This document shows, in pieces, positions 1-13,800 of a stretch of 64,000 nucleotides of DNA. Every line of letters begins with the position of its first letter. The stretch's first letter is position 1. Under the pieces are notes generated by a model. The model saw only the letters and a list, made by a program, of their open reading frames with translations, searched no databases and was not told the origin of the DNA. Source of the stretch: Typhlomys cinereus (lineage: Eukaryota > Chordata > Mammalia > Rodentia > Platacanthomyidae); contig JALPQD010000622.1 of the NCBI GenBank assembly GCA_023101885.1, positions 599,074 to 663,073 of the forward strand. Reading direction: 5' to 3'. Position numbers and translations under genes: made by a program.

Positions 1-1657
1 GTGCCTCCAAATTGTCAAGTGGGAGGGCGACAGCAGACAGCACCCCTGGGTGACAACAAGGGCAAGGCCTGGCATCCTTCCTGCCTCCCTCTTAGGACCG
101 AGGCAAAAGCCAGGCTCCACCTAGTCCACAGCTCAGGCTGCCCACATGGGCTGCCTCTCCAGGGCCTTTCCAGAGACTTCAGGGGTCTCTGAGGCAGAGG
201 TCGCCACACTGGGGACAGGGTCATGTTGGACACAGCACTTGGTGCTGGAATGACCTCTGCCACCTACTTAGTCTCAGCACATAGAACCCACCTGGACCCA
301 TCCCTAGCCAGTCACACTGACCCCAGGCCCAGGGACACCATCACCCAACCAGTCACACTGACCCCAGACCAGGGACACTGTCACCCTAGCCAGTCACACT
401 GACCCCAGGCCCAGGACACTGTCACCTTAGCCAGTCACACTGACCCCAGACCAGGGACACTGTCACCTTAGCCAGTCACACTGACCCCAGGCCCAGAACA
501 CTGTCACCCTAGCCAGTCACACTGACCCCAGGCCCGGGGAAGCCATTATTTATAGGTCACACTGGACACTAGGGGTCCTCCCACCATTTCTGACTCCAGA
601 ATGCAAGCGCGTGGGGTGGGGGTGGGGAGCAGAACCCCAGCCTTTATAGACCTCTTCCTATCAGCTCCCAGAAACACCCTGTTGATTAGGGCCCCCCTAA
701 ACCCATACATCACACATCTGCAAAGGCTGTATTTCTAACCTGGGCTGTCTTTGGATTTCCGGATGATGTGAGTTTTGACATAATTCACCCACTATAGGGT
801 AATTAGTCTTGGAGGAACCTGGCACCGCAGCCCAGGGCAGAGTCAGAGGTTACCACGTGCAAGCACACACGCCGAGACGCAGGAGTTACCTGTCCCGATT
901 CTGGCAGACATTTGCTTCGAAGTGACATTCAGACAGACACGATTCCTAGGCTAGTTTACTGACGCTGGCCCTTTGCACAACATAACTACACCATGGTCTA
1001 TCATGTAGTTATATTTGCTTTTTCTGGAAAGGATTCATTCTGAAAGCAAGCCTGACTTAACCAACGGGAAGCCGACACCATGACCCCAACTAGGAGAAAC
1101 AGCAGGTGCCCACAAGCGCCCACCTGGTTGCGGCAAGTGCAGCATGTGGTAATGGAACCTTCTGTGTGAAACCGGGAATACTCTTCGCTAGAAGCACTGG
1201 GTATTTCTTTTTCTGGAAGGGATCAGTAGGTACCAGGAGAAGGGCAGGAAGGGGCGGCGCTCATCCTGAACCCGCTTCGGAGCAGTGGGGCGGCCTGGTG
1301 AGGCCTCAGCTGGCAGCTGCTCCGTTCTCCAGAACTCCACGTCCTCCTCCCGACTGCGCGTCTTTGCAGAGGAGCCTGGGGCCTGGCAGGGGCGCCACGG
1401 CAGACAGTGCCCCCTCCCCCAGGAGGGGTCTGCGGGACCCTCTGCTGCTGAGGACGGACATTGTCTGGTCCCAAGAGCCTGGGTGCGTGCAGACTGGCCG
1501 TGTTAAGAACCAGCAGGCACCGGGCGCCCTGCGCAAGGCGACAACTAGGCGCCCAGGTGAGACCGTGGAGCCAGGACTGCGGGGGCAGACGGGAGCCGCA
1601 ACGCTGCCAGCCGCAGGGCGCCCCCACGCGGGGGCCTGGCTCCCTGCAGGGAGCAGC
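1..1657. other. TRMT44 3' untranslated/flanking DNA
   Basis: No coding exon is recognisable here. The part nearest the stop is probably TRMT44 3' UTR. It is GC-rich to about 1250, then more ordinary. It includes a small tandem array near 303-540 and otherwise unique-looking DNA. Open frames in the 1106-1894 area are on the wrong strand or overlap the terminal exon and lack family matches. Confidence 0.5.
303..540. repeat. Minisatellite, unit about 41-44 bp, ~6 copies
   Basis: Tandem copies of a unit built on 'agccagtcacactgacccca' followed by 'ggcccagg gacactgtcacc', with small length changes between copies. Lies downstream of TRMT44. Confidence 0.85.
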
Positions 1658-1890
1658 TCATGGGGCCGGCCTCTGCCTCTTGGCCGGCCGCGATGGACGC
1701 AGCTCCCCAGGTCCATGGGCAAACGGGCAGTGCGCGGCAGGCAGCGCACAGCCATCAGGGTGGTGAGCGAAGAACCAGCACATGCGTGTCTTGGCCACCT
1801 CGGAAGAAGACGGGTTCCGCTTCGCTTCCCGTGGTTTCACCTTCTGCAGCTCTCGCCGCCAGTCACGGATGTGAACGCGCCCGTTCAGAA
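1658..1890 (-). CDS. TRMT44: TRMT44 terminal coding exon 11 (CCCH zinc finger)
   Basis: Residues 617-693 and the TGA stop at 1660-1658. The acceptor is TTGTTCTTAG|TTCTGAAC. It begins LNGRVHIRDW and ends in a CX9CX6CX3H finger (MCWFFAHHPDGC then HCPFAH), followed by a basic Pro/Arg tail. In other tRNA enzymes such fingers contact RNA; here that role is inferred. No canonical AATAAA is seen in sense orientation within the remaining 1657 bases, only variants (AGTAAA at about 958-953, TATAAA near 550), so the transcript end is uncertain. Confidence 0.94.
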
Positions 1891-4800
1891 CTAAGAACAA
1901 AAAGACACCACCAGCTGTTAAGCAGGAATCCACCAGGGCTGAACAGCACCACCTTGTGAGAACCCTGACACAGCACGGGCTGGGGAACACAGGAATGAGG
2001 GGGTCCTATGTCCCCAGAGGGAAGAACGGGGGTGCGGTGGGTATTACATGGGCGGCAGGTACCGTATGGCGGGTACTGCATACGTGGAAGGTATTACCCA
2101 GTGGGTGGTGGGTGGCAGGCACTGTGTGGCAGGCATTGCACGGTGGGTATTAGTCGGGAAGCAGCAGGAAGGCCTGCAGGCGGCAAACTGGCACAGCGCA
2201 TGAGCACCTCAGGGCGCAAGAACCCAATGGGTGGCCATCTTTTCTGAGGAGCGGCAGGGAAGGAGCAAGCACACAAGACGGCGCAGAAAAGCAGCCGAGA
2301 CGTCAGCCTCCCTCTCCCCGTGTGGCTCCAGAGGTACTTGGATCACCAGCTTTGCCCTTCCACGGGCCATCTTGGGGATACATGGGGCCGGGGACTTGCG
2401 GGAGTGGCCAGAGGGAGAAGTGGGGGCACAAGGCTGAGGACAGCGGCCTGCAGAGCAACTCAAGGACGGTGGCTGCAATGGCAGGTCACGTTCAACTCAG
2501 AGAACAGGTGGGTAGGAGGCGAGAGCCCACCTGCAGGCTTCTGCCCCCTGTTGCCGCCATCACCACTAGAGCCCCCGGAGCCCCTCGGGCAATGAGCGGC
2601 AACGCAAAGCTGGCCTCGGACACAGCTGCCCATCAGCACGCCATCCTGCCTGGACATGCGAGCCGGCAGCACCGACGCTGGACCAACAAAAACAGAGGAC
2701 AGGACGTGCAGGGCTGACCTCAAAGCTGGAGGCACTGGGGACTGGGGGGGCGATTGGGGGGGCACGCGTGGTGGTCGGGAGGCTGGGGCGGGACAGAGCT
2801 CTGTGTCCCAGCGGCCCGGTCAGGCTGTGGCTCTCCTCAGCCCCTCATTGGAGAAGCCAACAGCTCCCAAAGCTGTACACATGCCTGCACCGCGGCGGAG
2901 GAACAAGCAGGCCGCGAGGGAGTCTGGACGGTGTGTGTGAGCGCAGCTTCCCGCTGCTCTGGCGGCCCCTGCATTATGGTGCGGCCAGCCTCGCCCGGCT
3001 GTAAATATTGTTCCTGGAACCTGAGTAGCGAGCTCAGAGGCCCACTGTGTGGGGGGACACAGGGTTTCCTTTGGGGCGTCTGACAGGGTGTGCGGCCATC
3101 TCCCTTGAGCTGAGGTTTGTTCCCTGACCTGAAGTCCGGGTCAGGGTGACTTCGGGACACTCCACGGAGCTTCCCACAGCGGTCCCTCCCACCTGATGTC
3201 CCTGATGACCCACCGCTGCAGGCAGGGAGCCCCCCACGTGTGCTTGCCGCAGCCTCAGGACCAACAGCACCCAGCAGACCCAGCAGGGCGAACAGCCGCA
3301 GTGGCCAGGAGACCCTGATCAGCTAGGAACCCCGAGCAGCCTAGCACTCTGAGGTCAGGAGATGGGGGCAAGCAGTCACCCTTGATCCCGGCCTGTGTCG
3401 TCTCCTGGGACAGGGCGGCTGGGAACTAAGAACATGTCCACTCATGGTGCTGGGGTGAGGCCTTCAGAGCCAGGGGTCAGGCCCAGTCAGGAAGGATGAG
3501 GCCCCAAGGGGACACTAATGAGAGACTTCAGAGAGGGCAGCGGCCTGGCTGTCCGGCAGGCCAGTGTGCCCAGGCTATGTCCCAGGATGCCAGGCAGCTC
3601 CCTGCTGACTCCACAGCTCTCATTTTGAGCCAAACGATGTCTGGTGCCAGAAGGGCTGCCCTCAAGGGCACATGCCAACTGGCTCCAAGTCAGACCACCA
3701 ACAGCTCTCCTCTGGGAAGTGTGCTACTAATGTGAAATAGACTCATACCTCTGACGCACATGTCCCTGCCGTAGGCAGGTCCTCAACTACCATGCAGCAC
3801 AGCCGCCCCTCCCATCACCACCAGCAGTCCCAGCACATGCTGAGCATGCTGAGGAGCCACGAAGAGGGCCCAGCTGGGTGGCGGCCTCAGGAGCACGGCT
3901 GCCTGGACGCCACCCTAGCTCCACCCCATGGGTGCCAGGGCCACGTGCCTGGACACCACCCTAGCTCCACCCCGGAGTGCCAGGGCCACGTGCCTGGACA
4001 TCACCCTAGCTCCACCCCGGGGTGCCAGGGCCACGTGTCTGGACTGTCACCCTAGCTCCACCCCGGGGTGCCAGGGCCACGTGCCTGGACGCCACCCTAG
4101 CTCCACCCCATGGGTACCAGGGCCACGTGCCTGGACACCACCCTAGCTCCAACCCCCCTGACTGTGCCCACGTCTTCTAGACACACATGGCCACTGCCAG
4201 CATGTGGGCTCCGCAGGCCCATCTGCAGGCCCAGGAAAAGGACAGATGAGGTGGGGCCCCTGGCCTGCGGCTCCTACATCTGGCCCGGGTCCTTGCAATG
4301 TCAGCACTGTGGCAGCGCTCAGCTCTCTGACCTGAAGCCCTCTGAGGGCCGCGACTCCTCGGGTTCACACACTTCTGCAGGCCAACCACAGCCACGCTAG
4401 CGCAAAACCAAGCCAAACCTCACCCAGAGATCAGCTCCAGCTTCAGCACATACTTTGTGCATGACGGGAAGGAGAATGTTTACGTAGCACCCAATCCCCA
4501 AGCCTCCTACTCGAGAGTGATTCCAAAAACAATTCTGCCTCCCACACACATACAGTGAACTGCACTGCAAAGCAACGACATACATGCACACGTACGACAG
4601 AAGTTAATCCAGGCAAGTCGATGCGGAAGTGAGAGGAGCGGCCCCGGGCGCAGAAAGTATCGAGGACCCAGGCTTGTAAGGAGGACGGAGCCCAAACTCA
4701 TCTCGCCATCAGAGTGTGAGTGAGGGCTCAGTTCCAGTAACCTCTGCCCAGACGCATTCCAGGCCACTCTTGCACCCAGGAAATAAGCCTGCAGCCCTCT

Positions 4801-7800
4801 GTCCTGCTGTCTCATCCACCAGCAGTGTCCACCAAGTGAAGGAAGGCGAAGCTCAGTTGGCCAAGGGCAACTGGCCTGCTGCACAGCAGGGCCCCCACAG
4901 AGAACAGTGACCTGCACAGTAGTGCTCTGTCACACAGCAGAGTGACACCATGTTCTATGCACACAAGGCAGCACACAGGTGAGACAGTGCATGCGCACCT
5001 GCGTTCTCACGCACACAAGGCAGCACACAGGCGGGACAGTGCATGCACACCTGCGTTCTCATGCACATGGAGAGTACACAGGCGGGACAGTGCATGCACA
5101 CCGTGTTCTCATGCACATGGAGGGCACACAGGCGGCGCAGTGCATGCACACCTGCGTTCTCATGCACATGGAGGGCACACAGGCGGGACAGTGCATGCAC
5201 ACCGTGTTCTCATGCACATGGAGGGCACACAGGCGGCGCAGTGCATGCACACCCGTGTTCTCATGCACATGGAGGGCACACGGGTGGCGCAGTGCATGCA
5301 CACCCGTGTTCTCATGCACATGGAGGGCACACGGGTGGCGCAGTGCATGCACGCCTGTGCTCACATAATCGAGGCAGCACACACCCTGCTTGCTCGCAGC
5401 GTCTGAGCACAGGGAAGAGAAGCGGTGAGCTTCATCCCTTGGGCATGTGGTCTGCTGAGGCCACAGCTGCTGTGTCAGCTGTGTCCCATCGAGGCCTCGC
5501 AGTCTATTGACACGTCTGGTTCTCTCCGTGAGGCGATGCACAGTGCTGGCCCAGGAGACGCAGCAGAGGAGGCAGAGGCACTGGGAGCTGCCTCCTCACA
5601 CCTCACACACCCCGTCACACTGTGGGCCAGTGCACGGAGGTCCCACAGCAGGGACGTGGGAGCCAGTGGAAGCCCCCATTCGTCTCCAGCTGTGGGAGTT
5701 GCACCACTTGCAGCCCAGCTCTTCGCACGCATTGGTCTGCTTGAAACTTTCATCCCCATCTTCCTCGCTTTCCTGACTCTCTTTCCCGTGCAACTCACCT
5801 CCTACGTGAAGCTGAGCCCTGAGTTTATGTGGAAGCCTGTGCTTAAGGCGTGGTGGCAAGTCGGAACACCCGACTATGCTCAAAGGCACACACGAAGCAG
5901 CTGGGATGAAATGCATGCCAGATGGCAGAGACACAAAAGCAAAGGGGACAAGTGCCATGAAAGCAGAGTCCAGGGGAGCCCCTGTGGGAGGATCAGCGCC
6001 CGTGGCTGTCACCCTCGCCGCATCCCTGAAAACTCACGAGGGGGGAGCTGCCTAAAGGACGGGCCTGGTGGGGCAGGGGAGACAGTCACGCTTCGTCCTC
6101 AGACCACGCGCGCCGTGGGTGGCCCGCAAGGCCCAGCGCAGGAGCAGAGCTGAGCCTCACTCCACAGGACCCACCCGAGAACCCAGCCAGGACTGGAAGT
6201 GGGCTTGAATTCCCAACTCCCTTCCCGTCTCTGCGGGCCACAATATTCCTGCTGCAAGAAGCCAAAGGTAGGTGACTCAAAGAACGTGCTGGCGGGCATT
6301 GCGACCGCCGTGTGCTTTGTGAGGCACTGATGGCATGTCCTGGACAGAGCAGCTAGACCAGGGCGCAGGCGCCCACACAGAGGCTGCAGTGAGCTTAGAG
6401 AGGAGCTGGCAGTGGCCCAGATGGTCCAGTGGCCAGCCCTCCTCCCAGGCTCTCCCCCGCATGGCAGCCAGCTGCTGAATCCCAGGGAACAGGAGCAAAG
6501 AGGGTGGACGCCCTGAGAAGGGCATATAGGGAGCAGGACGTCAGGGTGGGGTCCTCACGGGCCCACCCTTACCTTCAAACACCTGGTGGCTGTTCCTGAG
6601 CAGTGTCTGAAGACCCCCACACTCTCGCTTCAGCCGCTGCAGTGTCTCCCGGTCCAGCTCGCCGGCCACTTCTGCCAGGGAGAGGCTCCCTGTGGAAATG
6701 GTCCCCGCACAGCACAGATTACAGAGAAGGGCGGACAGAACTTGAACCACCGTCACGGAGAGGGCGCGGCTTGGGGAGGCAGCAGCAGGGCCCCGTGCTG
6801 AGCTCTACAGGGGTTACCACTCTGCGCTGGGCGAGGACAGGCTCTCGCTGGCCCCACACTGCTTGTGGTAGGGACCAAAGCAGTGCAGAAGCAGCGCGAA
6901 GCCCGTCCATTGCAGCCTCCCAGCGAAACAGGCCGATGCGGCACAGGTGCTTGCATGGGGCATTTCTAAGAGTTGAAGGTGGGATCTGCCGTGTGTGGGG
7001 GGGATCCCCTGGGCTCAGTAAGTCACCTGGCTTTATCCTCTCTACACAACAAATGTTAGAAAGAATTTCTTTTCTGGGTTTTGCTTCAGTTTGGTTTTTG
7101 AGACACAGTGCGTATAGCATAGGCTGGCTTCAAGCTCGCTGGGCGGCAGGATTAGCCTTGGCCTCTGAACCTGACTTAGTCCCCACTGACTGGCCTCGGC
7201 CTTCCTCCTCTGAGCAGCCTGAGCCTTTCGACTCTAAGGAAACTGAAGGGCTGCTACCTACCTCCGCCATTCCAGGTCTTCACACTCCTGTCCTCAGAGC
7301 CTTCCGCGTGTAAGTTCTTTCCACCTAACAGCAAATTTGCCACCTGCAAAACCACTTGGTCAATGAAGTCTCGAGGGAGCGTGGCACAGTTCCTCACGCG
7401 CTCAGCCCTTTCTCTAGGCTGGAACCCCGGCAGCCACGAGCCTGTGGCCGAGGATCCCGCTCCATGCTCAGCAGCCGCGACCTCAGGCGCGCACTCAGCC
7501 GCTGCATCCAAGGCCCCGTGACTGTCTGCGTGCGCAGCGTCATGGGCAGCAGGCGGGGGCATGGGTGGGTACGCCTCGCCGGGTGGCCTCTGGGGACGGC
7601 TCCGCCTGCTGTGAAGGTACCGCGTCCTCTGCTCATCCATCCAAACCTCTGCGGTGGGCGCATATGTTCTGGATTTCCCGATGAGGCAGACCTGTGTTTA
7701 AAAAGACCAAGCGCATCGGTGGCTCAGGCCAGGTACTTTAACATTCCTCATGAGACCCCTGAGCTGGAATCACATGACCTTAGACAGCTGGAGAAAACCC

Positions 7801-10800
7801 TTGTTTTAGGTTTTCTGTGATACTGAGGACGGAGCGCGGGACACTAGGCAAGTGGTGTCCCCTGAGCCACATGCCCGGCCCTAAAACGCTGCTGTAAAAA
7901 CTAAAACCACACGAATGACTTAAAAGTAAACAAGCTAATGGCATATGCCTGTGAGAAGCGCTCTCCCCAGATGCACAAGCACTGCACACTTCTAGATGGG
8001 CCTCATGAGACCTGACTCGGCCCCAGGGTGATACACTGTCACCTCTGATGGTCTCCAGAGCACATGAGCACCTGGCAAAGCGTAACACGTACCATGGTGT
8101 CTCAGGAGCATCCTTATGCTCAGTGGGCTGGCACCGGAGCTTGTTGGCTGCTGCCAATCAGAGCCCTGGGTCTGTGCTTTCTAGTCATTTCCCTCCCAAA
8201 CCATGGTGCGGATGAGGAAGAGGCTGTGGAATGCTGGTACAGCCCTTGCTTCCCTGGCTCTACCATGCACCTGGTCCCCAGCAGCCATCCGGTTACAAGG
8301 TGCACCACGCCCACTAGCGCGCGGATGCCACACCATCCAGCTATAACACCAAAGCTCGAGAGTACACAAGGGTTCTCGGCTCCTGAAGCTGAGAAGCTGA
8401 AGGGAGGCAGAGACCACCCTGCAGGCCTGCTGCCTACCCTAGTCCCAGGACCACAGCTCCAGAATTGACTCCCACCTCTGAAAAGCAAGGGTTTCTAAGA
8501 CAGAGACTGTTCAGAATAGCATGGGGCTCTGAGGATGAACACGGAGGGAACATCACAGAAAACCCACAGCCACAGCAGAGCCACACATGCAGAAAACCCA
8601 CAGCCACAGCAGAACCACACATGCAGAAAACCCACAGCCGCAGCAGAGCCACACATGCAGAAAACCCACAGCCGCAGCAGAGCCACACATGCAGAAAACC
8701 CACAGCCGCAGCAGAGCCACACATGCAGAAAACCCACAGCCGCAGCAGAGCCACACATGCAGAAAACCCACAGCCGCAGCAGAGCCACACATGCAGAAAA
8801 CCCACAGCCGCAGCAGAGCCACACATGCAGAAAACCCACAGCCGCAGCAGAGCCACACATGCAGAAAACCCACAGCCGCAGCCGAGCCACACATGCAGAA
8901 AACCCACAGCCGCAGCAGAGCCACACATGCAGAAAACCCACAGCCGCAGCAGAGCCACACATGCAGAAAACCCACAGCCGCAGCAGAGCCACACATGCAG
9001 AAAACCCACAGCAGAGCCACACATGCAGAAAACCCACAGCCGCAGCTGAACCACACATGCAGAAAACCCACAGCCGCAGCCGAGCCACACATGCAGAAAA
9101 CCTACAGCCACAGCCGAGCCACACATGCAGAAAACCCACAGCGAGCCATGCGTGCAGCTTTCTGGTTCTGTGCCTGCCCGAGCTCAGTGCCAGCCCCAGG
9201 CCCCGGTCGGGGAAAGAAGACGCACGCACCCGTTTGGTGGAGGGGATCCGGAGGCAGTCCTCCTGCATGCGGAAGCCACAGGAGACGCCCACCTCCAGGA
9301 TGAAGTCCAGGTACTCTCGGTACTGTGTCTTCTTGCTCTGGCGCCGGCAGTATCTCCCCGTGAAGTCAAAGAAGCAGCAAGGCAGGACGAAGAAGCGGCA
9401 GTCATAGGACGACCTGGAAGAGCCCACACAGAACCCAGCTCGGGCAGGCTTGCTGGACGTTGCAGTCAGCCTGCATAGTTGCTGATAAATGACCATCAAA
9501 CGGCTTAAGGGAACAAGGGGTTTATTTCCTTACAACAGTCCGGTTATAGTTCTCAGTCCAACTTGACAGGAGAGCTCACACCAACACCAGGGCCACGGGA
9601 ACTGGCCACACCATCTCTACATAATGGCTGAGAGAGGGACGATCCTTACTTGCCAGACCAGCATGTCTGGCCAAGTGAACAGAAAGATGCCAACTCTCTC
9701 AACCAGCTCTGTGTGTTTTATTCCAGGCCTAATCCCACCCACCTGGGCCTTCCCCATCAGCTAGACAATCTCCTGCAGGTTTGCTCTGGGCTTAACCCAA
9801 CCACCAATCCTCCACAAATGTGCCCAAAGCTCAAACCCTTAACTGTCAAGTTGACACCTGTGCCTGACTATGACACTGGAGCGTCACCGAAGGCTGTCAC
9901 CAACGGCATGTCGGACAAACACAGAAGTCTACACCTAAGTTCCTATGTTAAAATAGTGCATCACAGCCATCCTCAGTAAATCTCTTTCGTGGTTGTTTTG
10001 GTTTTTAAGACAGGATCATGTATAGCACAGCCTGGCCTCAAATTCACAGTGCAGGCAAGGATAGCCTCAAATGAACTCACTGTGCAGCCAAGTCTAGCCT
10101 CGAATGAACTCACTGTGCAGGCAAGGCTAGCCCTAAACGAACTCACTGTGTAGCCAAGGCTAGCCTTGAACTCTTGATCTTCCTGTCCAATTCTTAAGCG
10201 TTTGGATTACAAGTGTGCATCTCAAAGATATAGCCAAACCCTCTTTATCAGAGGAAAAAAAAAATCAAGAAAAGACACCACCACATGATTTTCCTATAAA
10301 ATACAAATCAGATGAACAAAAACTAGTTCTTCAGAGCAGTGAGTCAGGCCCACGAGGACCTAAGCTCTCAGAGGCACGGGCAGAAACTGAAGTGGGTGCA
10401 GTGGTCTGACTCGATCCAGAGCTCTGTAGCACCAAAGGAGCCCGAGTGGAGGAGACTGTGTGAACTGAGGAGCAGCCACCACAGCCCCGACGCCCGGCAG
10501 TCCAGAGCACTGTCAGGAAGGGTCTCTCTGTGGACAGACTCTCCCTCAAAGCCAAACCCTCTTTACCAGAGGAAAAACAACAACTCGAGAAAGGCCACTT
10601 CTTTCAATACTGGGTAGACATGCGTGGCCATTTTGATCAGTGTCGGCCACTGGAGGTAGGAGGGTCCTGGACACAGGAGGGTCCTGGACACAGGACTCGA
10701 ACTCAACAAAATACCTGCTGTACCTTCATCTCAACAGTTTAATAAATGGAAATATGCTGCCAGCCGCTTGTGGCTCAGGCCACCATCAGGAACAGTGCGC

Positions 10801-13800
10801 ACAGGACAAAACATGGCCACGGGGCCTCTCCCCACCTGGCCGCGATGACGGGTATCCAGGGCGTGAGCTCGTCGGAATGGTTACCAATCAGCCAGTCGGC
10901 CCCAGTGAACAGGGTGTCATCGCTGGGAGTGATCGTCCCCTCCTTTGGAACCGACAGAAACAGAAGGGCCCATCAGTGCAGCTGGGAGCTGGCGAGAAAG
11001 CAGGGCGTGTAGCCGAGGTTCCGCAGACCATCCGCATCTGCCGGCCACAGCGCCCTCCTCAGCCGTCTGCACCCGAACCAGATGCGAGGAACCGACTGCC
11101 CAGCCCTCAGCTGGCGCGCAGAGCCGCAAACCACTGGCAACTTGCCGGGTCCTCCTGAAACCGGACATCTCTCTGCCTGTTCTGACTTCTGCAGCCCACC
11201 TTCCTGATCCTCGGCGGTCTGTCATGAACTACTGGAGAACCTTCCCTGTCCTCTGCCAACAAAGGCAGAGGGAAAGGAGGTGCATCACTAAGCCCAGCCT
11301 CCTCGCTCTCGGGGTGCAGGGTGGACCCCAGGACCACACGGAACGAGGTTCGGCAGCCAGCAGGAGCCACGGAGCTTCTCTGTCAGGCTCCTCAGTAGCG
11401 CCCGGGCTGCTACTTAACAGATGCAGCCCAAGTCTGTCTGTGCCAGGCAGAGGCCTCTGGGAACAATCACTGGCCACTCCCACTGGTTCTGACCTACCTC
11501 TGTTCCTGTACTCCATCCACCAAGACCTGCCCGACACTGCTGAAACCCCTACAGGCCCAGGACAGCCCCACCCTTCAAAAGAGCCTCACTGGCATTGTCA
11601 TAAACACGACGCTCAATGAGGCATTTGACAGCAGCTGCCTGCCAAGGCTGCTTCCAGACCGCTGGACGGAACCGTCTACAAGCAGCTGCTCCTTGATTAC
11701 GTGCAGGACCCCGCAGCTGCGGCCACAGAGCCATTCCCTGGGGAACACCTGGCAGCTGCCAGCAGAACCACTTGGGGCAACACAGTGCTCAGACTAAGGA
11801 GAAGGTCCAAGCGCTGGCTGAGCCTCAGAGATGCTCGGGACAACGGCTGCCCCAGGGGAAATGTCGCACGCAGGGATGGCCGAGTGCAGGGTAACGCCAG
11901 TACCTCCAGCTGAGTCTGCGGTCCATACAGGTCCCAGATTTTTCTTCTTCGGACATCAATCCCTCTGCCCGGATGCTGGAATGTTTGGAAATGAAGGGTA
12001 CGTCTGACACTGGGGCAGCGAGCAGGAGCGCAGCGAGCAGGAGCGCAGCGAGCAGGAGTGCCAGCTCTGTGGGTGGCCCTGCTCGCAAGGTGCGGCCCTG
12101 CTCGCACGGAGGGCACAGACGCTCAGGGTGCTTGGCATCTGCAGACCACACAGTTCTCAGCTCTTGGTGACCTTGCCCCCTCATGGCGATGAAGACCTGC
12201 CCCCTGCCAGCAGCCTAGGGACCCCAGTGACCTGTCCTGGGAACACACACAGGCTGAGCCCTGCTCGGCCCTCAGCCAAGAGGAGGCGCCGGCACCTCTC
12301 TTCTGCACCCTGGCCACACCTGGGCTCCTGGGCCAGCTTATTCCCAGCGGGGACAGAGGGGCTGCACACAGGGGCTTCCAGAGCCTCACGGGCATCCCCA
12401 CGAGTTCACCCTTTGCAAACACTGGGCAAGTGCAGCCCTCAAGCTCCTCTGCCGTGGGCTCTCCAAGTCTAGACATCAAGCAAGGATGCTGGGCCGCCAT
12501 GCCCAGCCTGCAGAAAGGTCTAGAAAAGATAAGGCTACTGAAACAGTTCGCATGCGAGTTGTTCCCCACAAAGCTCCTGTGTTTGAATCTGAAGCTGGTC
12601 TCGCTGTCTGGGAAGGTTGTGGCACATTTACGAAGGAGAGCTGGGTGGAGAAAGGCACGTCGCGGGAGGGAGCCTTGAGGTCTGCTGGCACCCTGCCTCC
12701 TCTGGTAGGCTCACTTTGCTGTCTCTGCCTCCACGATGGCTTGGTTCTGCTGCCCGCCATGCCTTACTGCCATAATGGACTAGCTCCTCCTTCTAGAACC
12801 ACAAAGCAAATGAGTCTCCCCCTTCTCGCCTTAAACTGCTAAGGTTTGAGTGTCTCACTGCAGCAGAAAGGAAAGTAAACACGGCTCGCAGCCCCACTCA
12901 CCCCCTCGCTGCTCAGGATGTGGACCAGCAGGCCATTTCCACACCCCAGATCCACGAAGGACTGCTTGACAGTAGTGCCCTTCTCGGCTCTTTCCTCTTC
13001 CCATAGGATCTACGGAAAGAGACCAAGCCAAGTCAGAGCCTACTGCAGGCGAGAACTCTATCCTGGCCTGGGTGTACATGAAATGCCAGCTACGCAGGAT
13101 GAGGCAGGAGGATTGCCAAGTTCAAGTCTGTGTGGGCCTCCAGGTGAGACCATGTCTCAAAAGAGAACGGGGCTGGGCTGGGGTTCAGTGGAAGAGCGCT
13201 TGCTCGCATACATGAGGCTTTGTGTTCTAGCTACAGGGTTGCGGAGGAAAAAGAAAAATCCAAAGAATGGAGACGCAAGTCCCAGCTTTGGGAGGAGTAG
13301 GGGGGTCACATGGGCCTCTGGAGCTCCAGCAGGTGACACAGGTGAGCGGAGCTGCCAGGACCCTGCTGCATGGAGGTCACAGCTCTCTCTGTTCCTCCGG
13401 AGCTGGGATACAGCCCTGTGCTAGAATATGCCCAGCTCGCACGAGGCCCCAAGATCCACATCCGAATAATCATTCGGGGTTTCTCCATCCTATCTCTACA
13501 CCATTGAAGGTCCGCATGCTTTGATGCTCAAACACGTGAGATTCCTAAAGCATCCAAAAGGAACAAACGTTGAAGGGCAATTTTAGTCTGAACTGGTTAA
13601 GAGAAGGTGGTTGGTCAGCTGGTTAAGGAAAGGCCTGGGAAGAGACAGAGCCACAGCTGGAAGGCACGAGGGCACTGCCTCCCGGTAGTTTCCAGGCATA
13701 CTTCTGCAGGACCAGGCAAGTACTGTGCAGGAGTGAAGAGCCATCTTGTGTGTAATCAGCCTTGGCAAACACACTGTGAGCACAAGTTTGGAGCTGGTAG

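Noticed and set aside
1106..1894. 262-codon plus-strand frame near the left end
   Set aside because: It overlaps the TRMT44 terminal exon on the opposite strand and has no family resemblance; GC-rich composition explains it.
4942..5541. Open frames of about 130-160 codons with His/Cys repeats on both strands
   Set aside because: They come from the 51-bp tandem repeat, whose length is a multiple of three. No splice signals, domain or conservation support coding.
8566..9150. Regular 34-bp repeats resembling a CRISPR array
   Set aside because: Units are directly adjacent with no unique spacers, the setting is a mammalian intron, and unit length varies. It is a minisatellite.
9650..9979. Open frames beginning MPDQHVWPS, recurring at 39795, 41359 and 53424
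   Set aside because: They are the same internal segment of the URR1-like repeat and not a gene family; frames differ by indels and stop soon.
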